Shown: positions 52,458 to 60,660 of the stretch, in pieces
How positions within the stretch are numbered: the first letter of the stretch is position 1
Layout: the number at the start of each line of letters is the position of its first letter
Source: an uncultured Verrucomicrobiales bacterium
GTDB taxonomy: Bacteria > Verrucomicrobiota > Verrucomicrobiia > Verrucomicrobiales > DEV007
Length of the DNA: 64,000 nt
Assembly: GCA_943789025.1 (NCBI GenBank)
Contig: CALSSN010000002.1
Coordinates: 124,001-188,000, forward strand
Direction: 5' to 3'
Made by a program: the position numbers and the translations under genes
The notes under the pieces: generated by a model
What the model saw: only the letters and a program-made list of their open reading frames with translations
Database searches by the model: none
What the model was told of the DNA's origin: nothing

Positions 52458-53171
52458 TCAGGATTTCGAGCCAGATGGGTTGAGGGCAGAGAGCTTCCCC
52501 CCGGAGAGGCGGAAGATCGTCTCCATCTGCGAAGCGACTTCAGGGTCGTGAGTCACCGTGACGAGCGCAAGTCCGTCCTCCAGGGCGAGTTGGGTGAGCA
52601 GTGCAACGAGACCTTCGGCGTTCCGTTCGTCGAGTGCGCCGGTAGGTTCGTCGGCAAGCAGAAGGCGCGGGGTGTTGATCAATGCCCGGGCAACGGCGGT
52701 GCGCTGCCGCTCGCCGCCGGAAAGTTGGTCCGGCCGGTGGCAGAGCCGGTCGCTGAGGCCGACAGCTGCGAGGAGGTTTTCCGCCCGCTCCCGAACCTCC
52801 CTGCGGTGTGCAGGATCGCGGCGCGCAAGGGTCGGGAGAAGCACGTTTTCGAGGGCGGAGAGTTGCGGCAGCAGGTGGTGTAACTGGAAGACGAATCCGA
52901 TCATTTCGGACCTGATTCTGGCCAGGGCCTTTTCCTTAAGATGATCGGTGCGCTCTCCCATGATCTCGATGCTTCCCGAGTCTGGCGTGTCGAGTGTCCC
53001 GAGCAGGTTGAGGAGCGTCGATTTTCCACAGCCTGATGCTCCGGTGATGGCGACGGTGTCGCCTGCGGCGAGTTCCAGACTCAAATCATCGAGGAGAACG
53101 ATGGCATCGCCCCCGCCCGCGTTCGGGAAGGTTTTGTGAAGGCTGCGGGCAGCTACGATGGATTCCGGCAT
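52458..53171 (-). CDS. ABC transporter ATP-binding protein, LolD/MacB type
   Basis: This 237-residue ATPase has Walker A 'GASGCGKSTLLNLLGTLDTP', Q-loop 'FVFQLHHLLPQLSALENVLLP', signature 'LSGGERQRTAVARALIN' and Walker B 'LLLADEPTGALDERNAEG', and the LolD-like H-loop 'VTHDPEV'. It pairs with the double-FtsX permease 18 bp downstream. The N-terminus 'MPESIVAARSLHKTFPNAGG' fits the family. A (GTG)7(ATG)3 run lies just upstream and could affect expression by slippage. Confidence 0.94.
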   Translation of the reverse strand: MPESIVAARSLHKTFPNAGGGDAIVLLDDLSLELAAGDTVAITGASGCGKSTLLNLLGTLDTPDSGSIEIMGERTDHLKEKALARIRSEMIGFVFQLHHLLPQLSALENVLLPTLARRDPAHRREVRERAENLLAAVGLSDRLCHRPDQLSGGERQRTAVARALINTPRLLLADEPTGALDERNAEGLVALLTQLALEDGLALVTVTHDPEVASQMETIFRLSGGKLSALNPSGSKS

Positions 53172-53187
53172 GAAGAGAAGGAGCTGA

Positions 53188-53217
53188 GTGGTGGTGGTGG
53201 TGGTGGTGATGATGATG
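53188..53217 (+). repeat. trinucleotide run (GTG)7(ATG)3
   Basis: Ten uninterrupted triplets lie between the ABC ATPase start and the phenylacetate-CoA ligase-like stop, 17 bp upstream of the ATPase start codon. Length changes here would alter the leader of the ABC transporter mRNA. Confidence 0.85.
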
Positions 53218-53276
53218 ACGGTGATCGAGAGCGGTTGGCAGTGTGCCGGAAGGCAGACGGGGGATGGGACGAAAAG

Positions 53277-54536
53277 TCAGGCTTCTGCTCGTGTCCAGCG
53301 CTTCGCCTTGAACTCGTGACACGGCAGAGAACCCGGGGCGACCGCTGTGACCGGAATGCGTAGAGAGAAGCGGTTACGAAGAGCTTGCTCGATTTCCGGA
53401 GCCAGGCTGCTGTCGGTGGTTTCGACCTCGAGTTCGAGCTCCGCCATCGCCTTGACCTCGCGTTGCACGACGCGGAACTCATCGACCTCCGGGAAGCTCC
53501 TGATTACCTCTTCCACGGCTGAAGGGTAGAGGTTGACGCCGCGGACGATGACCATGTCATCTGCGCGCCCGAGAATACCCCTGTCGAGGTGAAGAACACC
53601 GTCGATGAGGAGCTTTCGGACCCGGTCTCGAGTCCGATACCTGAGGAGCGGACTGGCGGTGCGTGCCAGGGTAGTGAGGACAAGTTCGCCTTCGTGACCT
53701 TCTTCGACTTCGCTGCCGGTTTGCGGATCCACCACCTCGCAAAGAAAGCGCTGGTGGTCGAGACAGAGGATGCCCGGACTGTGCGGGTGCTCCCACGAGA
53801 CGGGCCCGACCTCGGTCATGCCGTGGTGATCGAAGACACGCCCCCCCCCCCAGAGGCTGGAAATTCTGGTGCGGATCGCCGAGACGCTGCCTCCCGGTTC
53901 TCCAGCCACAATGAGGGTTTTTACGGCGAGCTCGTGGGCGCCGGGATAGCCGGCTTGGCCGATCAGTTGCCCCAGACGGGCGGCATAGGTCGGCGTTGAG
54001 CAGAGGACAGTGGCGCCAAGCTGCGCCATTTGTGCGAGTCGCGCTCGACTGTCCATGCCGCCCCCGGGGAGGGAGAGGTAGTCGGTAGCTGCTGCTTCGA
54101 AGGCGGTCCAGAACCCGAGAAATGGTCCGAACCCGAAGGCGAAGAAGATTCGGTCCCGGCCGGCTACGAGTCCGGCGTTGCGGAAGACTTCGCGCCACGT
54201 CCCGAGCATCGACTCCCAACTCTCTGGAGTATCGAGCACCGGCATCGCTTGGCCGGTGGCTGTTCCGCTGGTCTGGCAGAGGCGGGTATAGCGCGCGATC
54301 GGCTCGGGAAGATTCGACCCGAAGGGTGGGTGCTCCTCGCGATCGCGAAGCAGATCTTCTTTCGTCGTGAATGGGCAGGCTGCGAAAAATTCCTGCAAGC
54401 TGGCGACCGCCGGGCTCCCGCCACGGCCTGTACGGAAAACTGCGTCAAGCACCGGCCGGTAGTAGCTTTCTCCTCGCCCCAACCTGGCCAACAGGTTGTT
54501 CAGCGAATCCAGTTGTGATGCGATGCTGTGTTCCAT
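53277..54536 (-). CDS. phenylacetate-CoA ligase-like AMP-binding enzyme
   Basis: From ATG 54536 this gives 419 residues. The adenylate-forming family is shown by 'FFAACPFTTKEDLLRDREEHP', the P-loop 'TRLCQTSGTATGQAMPVLDTP', 'TLIVAGEPGGS', 'RVFDHHGMTEVGPVSWE', 'LVLTTLARTASPLLRYRTRDRVR' and 'DDMVIVRGVNLYPSAVEEVIRS', all PaaK-like. It may activate an aryl or other acid with CoA. A run of 11 G codes for three Gly in 'LWGGGRVF', where relatives have fewer. It precedes the ABC transporter genes on the same strand with a 105-bp gap. Confidence 0.88.
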   Translation of the reverse strand: MEHSIASQLDSLNNLLARLGRGESYYRPVLDAVFRTGRGGSPAVASLQEFFAACPFTTKEDLLRDREEHPPFGSNLPEPIARYTRLCQTSGTATGQAMPVLDTPESWESMLGTWREVFRNAGLVAGRDRIFFAFGFGPFLGFWTAFEAAATDYLSLPGGGMDSRARLAQMAQLGATVLCSTPTYAARLGQLIGQAGYPGAHELAVKTLIVAGEPGGSVSAIRTRISSLWGGGRVFDHHGMTEVGPVSWEHPHSPGILCLDHQRFLCEVVDPQTGSEVEEGHEGELVLTTLARTASPLLRYRTRDRVRKLLIDGVLHLDRGILGRADDMVIVRGVNLYPSAVEEVIRSFPEVDEFRVVQREVKAMAELELEVETTDSSLAPEIEQALRNRFSLRIPVTAVAPGSLPCHEFKAKRWTRAEA

Positions 54537-54724
54537 AAGCCGGTAAACCAGGACATCTTGCCACGGTCGGCATGGGGGGCGCAAGCGGATCAGCGCGGGG
54601 ACTGCCGGCCCGGCTGCTCGTGGAGAAGTGGTCAAATTCCTTGACCATGATCCCAGAAAGCACCTAGGCTCCAGCTGTGGAGTGAAGGCACACGGAGACC
54701 TTCGGGCATAAGCAATTCGATACC

Positions 54725-55807
54725 ATGGCAACGAAAGTAGGAATTATTGGGGCTGGCGGAATGGTCAGCTACCACATTGAGGGGTTCAAACGCGCCGGCG
54801 CGGAAATCGTCGCCCTCGCTGACATGAACGAAGAGGCAGCGCAGCAGGTAGCAGACGCCAATGGCATCCCTGCTGTCTTTAGCAGTGCCGAGACCATGCT
54901 GGCCAAAGCGGGTATCGACGCAGTCTCCATCATCGTTCCGAACAAGTTCCATGCGCCGTTGTGTATCGAGGCGCTTGAGGCCGGAAAGCATGTGTTCTGT
55001 GAGAAGCCCCCGGCCCTGAATGCCGCCGAAGTCGCCGGGATGATCGCGGCGCAGGAAAAGGCAGGCAAGCAGCTGATGTTTAACTTCAATAACCGTGCCC
55101 GGCCTGAGAGTTTCGCCATGAAGGCTTTCATCGATGAAGGCACGGTGGGCAGGATCAATTCTGCCCAGGCCAAATGGGTGCGTCGCACCGGGATCCCCGG
55201 GATCGGAGGGTGGTTTACCAACAAGGCGCTCTCCGGCGGCGGGCCGGTCATCGACCTCCTCCACATGGTGGATCTCGCACTCTATTTCATGGGCTATCCC
55301 AAGCCGTCTCACGTGCTGGCAAATACCTTCGACGATTTCATCAAAGACCCGAATTTCAAAGGACCATGGGGGATACCAGATAATGCGCAGGGCATCACCG
55401 ATGTGGAGGCCGCAGCTCACGGATTCGTCATGTTCGAGACTGGACAAGTTCTCTCCATGCAGTTTTCCTGGGCTGAGATGGTGAAGCGCGAAGAGGTGTC
55501 AGTTGTTTTCCAGGGAACCGGTGCAGGTGGAAAAGTAGAACGTCTCTTCGGCGAGGACGGAATCGACGAGACCGCCATCGACACCTGTGAACTCTATGTG
55601 CAGGAGGACGGGAAGTCGGTGGATAAGACGATCGAGGTCGCCTTCTGCGAGGATATGGGGCGCAGCCGATCGGCCGAAAACTTTATCCTCGCCATCGAAG
55701 GCAAAGAGGCGCCACTGAACACGCCGGGCCAGGCATACAATCTGATGAAAATTATCGATGCTCTGTATCAGTCTGCGGCATCAGGAGCGCCCGTAGCGAT
55801 CGCGTAA
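54725..55807 (+). CDS. Gfo/Idh/MocA family oxidoreductase
   Basis: This 360-residue NAD(P)-dependent dehydrogenase has the Rossmann start 'VGIIGAGGMVSYHIEGFKRAG', then 'AVSIIVPNKFHAPLCIEALEAGKHVFCEKPPALN' carrying the E-K-P motif, and the C-terminal domain with 'GGGPVIDLLHMVDLALYFMG' (the conserved D-x-x-x-H). The family oxidises or reduces sugars and inositols. It lies 55 bp before a second Gfo/Idh/MocA gene, and the two probably act in one sugar pathway. Confidence 0.93.
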   Translation: MATKVGIIGAGGMVSYHIEGFKRAGAEIVALADMNEEAAQQVADANGIPAVFSSAETMLAKAGIDAVSIIVPNKFHAPLCIEALEAGKHVFCEKPPALNAAEVAGMIAAQEKAGKQLMFNFNNRARPESFAMKAFIDEGTVGRINSAQAKWVRRTGIPGIGGWFTNKALSGGGPVIDLLHMVDLALYFMGYPKPSHVLANTFDDFIKDPNFKGPWGIPDNAQGITDVEAAAHGFVMFETGQVLSMQFSWAEMVKREEVSVVFQGTGAGGKVERLFGEDGIDETAIDTCELYVQEDGKSVDKTIEVAFCEDMGRSRSAENFILAIEGKEAPLNTPGQAYNLMKIIDALYQSAASGAPVAIA

Positions 55808-55862
55808 AACAGTAACAGACTCTGACAAGAAAATAAGACAATCCCCTAACGGGAAAAAAGCT

Positions 55863-57047
55863 ATGAAAAGAAAACTGAAAATGGGAATGGTCGGCGGAGG
55901 TCGCGGTGCTTTCATCGGACAAGTCCACCGCATGGCAGCAAATCTTGACGGGAAGATCGAACTCGTCGCCGGATGTTTTTCGTCCGACCCTGAGAAGTCG
56001 AGGCTTTCTGGCGAGGACTTTTTTCTCGACCCCTCGCGCGTTTATGCGAGTTACGAGGAAATGGCAGAGAAAGAAGCTGCCCTCCCTGAAGGCGAGAAGA
56101 TTGATTTTGTCTCCATCGTCGTCCAGAACCACCTTCATTTTGCGGTGGCCAAGTGCTTCCTTGAAGCCGGTTTCCACGTCGTCTGTGACAAGCCGATGAC
56201 CCAGACCTACGAGCAAGCCCTCGAGCTCCGTGAAGTCGTCATGGAGAGTGGAAGAATCTTCGGGCTCACCCATAACTACACCGGGTATCCCATGGTGAAA
56301 GAGGCCAGGCGCATGGTCGAGGATGGCGAGCTCGGAAGGATCCTCAAGATCGTGGCGGAATACCCGCAAGGTTATGCGGTCGGCGATGTCGAGGGCGATA
56401 GTCAGGGAAAAATCAGCAACTGGCGCTCGGATCCGAAGATTGCAGGGCTCTCAAACTGCATGGGAGACATTGGAACTCATGCGCACAATCTCGCCCACTA
56501 CATCACCGGACTCGAAATCGAAGAAATCTGCTCGGAGCTCACGTCATTCATTCCCGGAGCGCAGCTCGACGATGACGGGAACAATCTCGTCCGCTTCAAG
56601 GGCGGCGCCAAAGGAATCGTCTACGCCTCACAGATTTCTAATGGCGACGAGAATGACCTCAATATCAGGGTCTACGGAACGAAGGCGTCACTCGAGTGGC
56701 ACCAGGAGAATCCCAATGACCTGATTGTGAAATACGCCAACGCCCCGCGCAAAACCTTCCGCCGTGGCAATGACTACATCAGTGAGGCGGCGGCCGGGCA
56801 CGGGTTCACCCGGACTCCGTTTGCCCACCCCGAAGGGTTTATCGAGGCTTTCGCTAACATCTACCTCGCCATCGGCCAGGCCATTGCGGATCAGATCGAC
56901 GGCAAGCCTGCGCCCGAGGGTGGTTACGACTTTCCTGGGGTCGACGCTGGGGTGAGCGGCGTCGCCTTCATCAAGGCCTGTGTCGATTCCTCGGCCAGCG
57001 AACAGAAATGGGTGAAGTTCCCAGCGGTCCAGGCCGAGAGTGAGTGA
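55863..57047 (+). CDS. Gfo/Idh/MocA family oxidoreductase
   Basis: The 394-residue protein starts 'MKRKLKMGMVGGGRGAFIGQVHR' with the G-G-G-x-G-A-x-I variant typical of a large Gfo/Idh/MocA subgroup. Other marks are 'HFAVAKCFLEAGFHVVCDKPMTQ', 'HNYTGYPMVKEARRMVEDGELG', 'MGDIGTHAHNLAHYITGLE' with the catalytic-type D-x-x-x-H, and a long C-terminal domain. It follows the first dehydrogenase in the same direction, so a two-gene operon is likely. The trigger factor gene is convergent downstream. Confidence 0.93.
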   Translation: MKRKLKMGMVGGGRGAFIGQVHRMAANLDGKIELVAGCFSSDPEKSRLSGEDFFLDPSRVYASYEEMAEKEAALPEGEKIDFVSIVVQNHLHFAVAKCFLEAGFHVVCDKPMTQTYEQALELREVVMESGRIFGLTHNYTGYPMVKEARRMVEDGELGRILKIVAEYPQGYAVGDVEGDSQGKISNWRSDPKIAGLSNCMGDIGTHAHNLAHYITGLEIEEICSELTSFIPGAQLDDDGNNLVRFKGGAKGIVYASQISNGDENDLNIRVYGTKASLEWHQENPNDLIVKYANAPRKTFRRGNDYISEAAAGHGFTRTPFAHPEGFIEAFANIYLAIGQAIADQIDGKPAPEGGYDFPGVDAGVSGVAFIKACVDSSASEQKWVKFPAVQAESE

Positions 57048-57168
57048 CTGAAGCGCGGGAGGGAATTTCCTGATCCGCCTTGAGTTCTCCCTCAGCCTCT
57101 TCTCGGCCGGCTCCCTGCGAGCGATCGGGAGAGGCTGGAGACACCGGTTCCCGTTGGTCTGCCTTGAA

Positions 57169-58503
57169 CTATTCTGCAGGTGCTTCCTCGCCCGGTTCGA
57201 ACTCTGTGATCTCGACGTTTTCGACGAGATGGGTGAGCGCTTTCTGAGTGAGTATGTTGTGGCGGATACGCCCGATTCCCTCGCTCTGCTGGAGCTCTTT
57301 AATGAGTTTTTTTGGCGCCTTCCCTTGTTGGGCGGCCATATTCATGATTGCGTTGCTGACCTCATCATTGGAAGCGTCGATCTTTTCCTGTTCCGCAATG
57401 TTATCGAGAATGAAGGCGGTTTTTACGTTGAGTTTGGCTTGCCGAGAGGCGTTTTCGACAATTTCGTCCTGCAGCGCGAGGATCTCGGACTCGGGCATGC
57501 CACGTTTCTGGGCGTCGGCCGCGATCTCATTGACCCGGCTCTGGGTCTCCTCAGCAATCATTTCGGGCGGAAGCTCGAAGTCGCATTGCTCGTCGAGGTA
57601 GGCGACGATTTGATTGACTTTCTGGCTGTGAATCTGTCCTTCCCATTCCTGTGCAAGCTGCTCGTGGATGACTTCTTTGATCTCATCCAGAGTTTTTCCT
57701 GCATCGAGCTTTTCGGCGAATGCGTCGTTGAGTTCAGGCAGTTCCTGCTCCTTGACTGCGGTGATCTCAACCTGGTAGAGGATTTCGGTGTTTCTGAGGG
57801 ACTCGACCGAGAAATCCTCGTCAAGAACTACGGTGACTTCCCGGGTCTCCCCAGCGGCGGCATCGACGAGGCCATTGCAGAAGCCCGGTAAAAACCCCTC
57901 TTCGTCCATTTTGACCCATTGGGTGGCTGCCTTGACGAGGCTGGCTGGAGGGTTCTCGACGGCTTCGTCGACGGGCTTTCCATCGATACTCCCCTCGTAG
58001 GAAAGCACTGCAAAATCACCCATCTGGAGGTTTCGCTCTTCGACGTCGGAGAAGGTGGCGTAGCGCTCGCGGAGCCGCTCGAGGCTCTGCCCGACTTGTT
58101 CTTCACCAATTTCCATCCGCGGGAGCCGAACTGGGATTTTCGAGTAGTCGGGCAAGTCGACTTTCGGGTTCGTGGTGAGTTTGACCATGCACGAGAAGGT
58201 GCCGTCCTCAGGGAAGGTCTGATTCGTGATTCCCCCAATGCTGAGAAGGTCGAGATCTTCGTCCTTTGCAGCTTGGCGAATCGCGGAGTTGATGAGCCGC
58301 TCTTCGAGTTCGGCTTTGATCTGGTCGGCGAATCTCTGCTCGATGATCTGGCTGGGGATTTTCCCTTTACGGAACCCCGGAACTTTCGCTTGCGAAGCGA
58401 AAGTGCCCAGCACGATGGCACGTTCTGTGGCAACCGTTTCCTTTGGGATTTCGACCTGGAGCGTGGCTTTGCAGTCGGGGAGGCGTTCAAGCTGGAAATT
58501 CAT
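57169..58503 (-). CDS. tig: trigger factor
   Basis: Trigger factor binds ribosomes at the exit tunnel and folds nascent chains. The 444-residue protein has the ribosome-binding loop 'VPGFRKGKIPSQIIEQRF', an FKBP-like PPIase domain (about 145-240, 'GDFAVLSYEGSIDGKP', 'EEGFLPGFCNGLVDAAAGE') and the long helical C-terminal cradle. The C-terminal end 'TEFEPGEEAPAE' is acidic. clpP and clpX, frequent neighbours, are not found downstream; instead the gene is convergent with the dehydrogenase pair and divergent from a sulfatase. Confidence 0.95.
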   Translation of the reverse strand: MNFQLERLPDCKATLQVEIPKETVATERAIVLGTFASQAKVPGFRKGKIPSQIIEQRFADQIKAELEERLINSAIRQAAKDEDLDLLSIGGITNQTFPEDGTFSCMVKLTTNPKVDLPDYSKIPVRLPRMEIGEEQVGQSLERLRERYATFSDVEERNLQMGDFAVLSYEGSIDGKPVDEAVENPPASLVKAATQWVKMDEEGFLPGFCNGLVDAAAGETREVTVVLDEDFSVESLRNTEILYQVEITAVKEQELPELNDAFAEKLDAGKTLDEIKEVIHEQLAQEWEGQIHSQKVNQIVAYLDEQCDFELPPEMIAEETQSRVNEIAADAQKRGMPESEILALQDEIVENASRQAKLNVKTAFILDNIAEQEKIDASNDEVSNAIMNMAAQQGKAPKKLIKELQQSEGIGRIRHNILTQKALTHLVENVEITEFEPGEEAPAE

Positions 58504-58655
58504 GATCTTTTCGTGTGGGTGAAAATTGGATGACCCCCGATCTCTTTGGGGGGCGGAATCTATGAGTGGTCAGGAGGATTTACAAACCCAAAGGAAGAGC
58601 GATTCCCGGTGGAGAATTTTCGAGCATCGCCGAGCAGGGCAGGTATCATCATGCC

Positions 58656-60486
58656 ATGAAGGCCATGAAGCGCGGTTCATTATTCATCTTCACAGTTTTC
58701 AGTCTGTTTTCCGGGACACTACTGGTTGCTGGGAAACCCAATGTCGTTCTCGTCATCACCGACGACCAGGGATATGGTGACCTTGGCGCTCACGGGCACC
58801 CGTTAGTTCAGACCCCGCACCTCGATGCCCTGCATGCTGAGAGTGTCCGGCTTGAGGACTACCATGTGGCGCCGACCTGCGCTCCTTCGCGCAGCGCCCT
58901 CTACACCGGTCACTGGACAAACCGCACCGGAGTCTGGCACACCATCCAGGGGCGCTCGATGCTGCGGGTGAATGAAATCACCATGGGTGATGTTTTTGCC
59001 GATGCCGGCTATGCGACTGGGTTTTTCGGGAAGTGGCACCTCGGGGACAATTACCCGTATCGCCCGGAAGAACGCGGCTTTCACGAGGTGGTCCGGCACG
59101 GAGGGGGTGGCATAGGACAGACGCCTGACTTCTGGAACAATGCATACTTTGACGACACCTACTGGCACAATGGCGTGGCGGAGAAATACCACGGTCACTG
59201 CACCGACATCTGGTTTAGAACGGCCCGGGAGTTCATCGCAGCGAGGACTGCCGCCGGCCAACCCTTTTTTGCTGTGATCTCGACCAATGCCCCCCACAGC
59301 CCGATGCACGCACCCCAGGAGTTTGCTGACCTCTACAAAGAATCTCTCCCTGATCATCCGAATGACCCGCTGAAAAAGCACGCCCGCAAAAATCGGGTCG
59401 CCGATCGCCACTATTTTGGCATGATCTCCCACATCGACAGCAACGTCGGCAGCCTGCGGGAGTTTCTTGCTGCCAGCGGGGTCGCTGAAAATACCATCTT
59501 CATCTTCACGACAGATAACGGAACCGTGGCCCCCAGGATTTTTGACGGCGGGATGCGCGGATGCAAGGGGAGCGCATACGAGGGCGGGCACCGGGTTCCA
59601 TTCTTTGTTCACTATCCCGCGGGGGAGATCGTGGGGGGGCGTGCGGTGAAGACGCTTACCGCCCACGTCGATATCCTTCCAACCCTCATCGAACTCTGCG
59701 ATGTCCCTGCGCCGGAGGGGGTCGTGTTCGACGGCGCGAGCATCAGCAGCCTCCTTAGACTTGGCGATGCCGGCTGGTCCCAACCAGACCGGGTGCTCAT
59801 CACCGACTCTCAGCGTGTGAAAGACCCGATCATGTGGCGTAACTCCTCGACCATGTCGGGCAGTTACCGTTTGATTAACGGTGAGGAACTCTACGATGTG
59901 AGCGCCGATCCGAAGCAGAACAAAAACATTATCGACGAGCAGCCCGAAGTGGCCCAGCGCCTCCGCAGCGCCTACCAGGCATGGTGGGAGGAACTCGAAC
60001 CGACCTTCTCCCAGACCACCGAAATCTACCTCGGGCATGCCCAGGCAAACCCCGTGCGGCTGACCAGTCACGACTGGATCAGCACGGGCAATTCCCCATG
60101 GAACCAGGGTCAGATCCGAGCTGCTCAGGACAATCCCGATTCCTTCGGCCCCTGGGCGGTCAAGGTCATCGAGGCTGGTGATTACCAGATCGAGTTCCGA
60201 CGGTGGCCGGAGGAGGCGGATCATCCAATCCGCGCAGACCTGGTCGGCGCCCCCGGAGTCCCTGGAGAGGTCAGTAAACGGACACGGGTCGGAGTGGGAG
60301 TTCCGGCCAAGGAGTGTGTTCTTACCATTGGGGGAAAAAAATACCGCAAGCCGGTGGCAGAGGGCGACAAGGCGATTCTCTTTGAGGTGAGCCTGGAAGA
60401 AGGGCCTGCCGAGCTCTTCGGGCAGTTTTATCCGCGAAGACGGGAGTGCAATCGGTGCCTACTTCGCCTGCGTCGAGAAACTTTAA
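58656..60486 (+). pseudogene. Cys-type sulfatase, secreted; frame shift near the 3' end
   Basis: From ATG 58656 a signal peptide ('MKRGSLFIFTVFSLFSGTLLVAG') leads to a type I sulfatase: metal site 'VLVITDDQGYGDLG' (Asp36, Asp37), the formylglycine motif C-x-P-S-R at Cys75 ('TCAPSRSALYTGHWTNRTG'), 'GYATGFFGKWHLGD' and 'IFTTDNGTVAPR'. A C-terminal beta domain follows. At 60420-60422 one extra G shifts the frame; without it the end reads 'IRED' to 'AYFACVEKL' and stops at 60486, giving 609 residues. Unshifted, the frame runs 130 bp into a dispersed repeat. It probably hydrolyses sulfate esters of polysaccharides in the periplasm. Confidence 0.9.
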
Positions 60487-60493
60487 TCCTATG

Positions 60494-60588
60494 CCACTCC
60501 AAGTGGCGGGTGGAGCAATTAATCAGACATTCCTTAGCTGTCAGAGTATGCTGGTCTCTGGCAGAGAAATTTTTCCTGCGCTGTGATC
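60494..60588 (+). repeat. dispersed repeat family B, copy 2
   Basis: Matches 49041-49125 ('CCAAGTGGCGGGTGGAGCAAT' region and 'GCGCTGTGAT' at the end) with an insertion in the middle. It begins 8 bp after the repaired sulfatase stop and ends 72 bp before the glutaminase gene. Confidence 0.6.
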
Positions 60589-60660
60589 TTGAAGATGCGT
60601 GCGATCTCTTTATTTTTTGACTCTAAATTGGTATGGATGCTGCTTTTTTAGGGGGGTATC

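Noticed and set aside
58803-60224. 473-codon minus-strand ORF over the sulfatase
   Set aside because: The plus strand has all sulfatase motifs; the antisense frame shows no domain.
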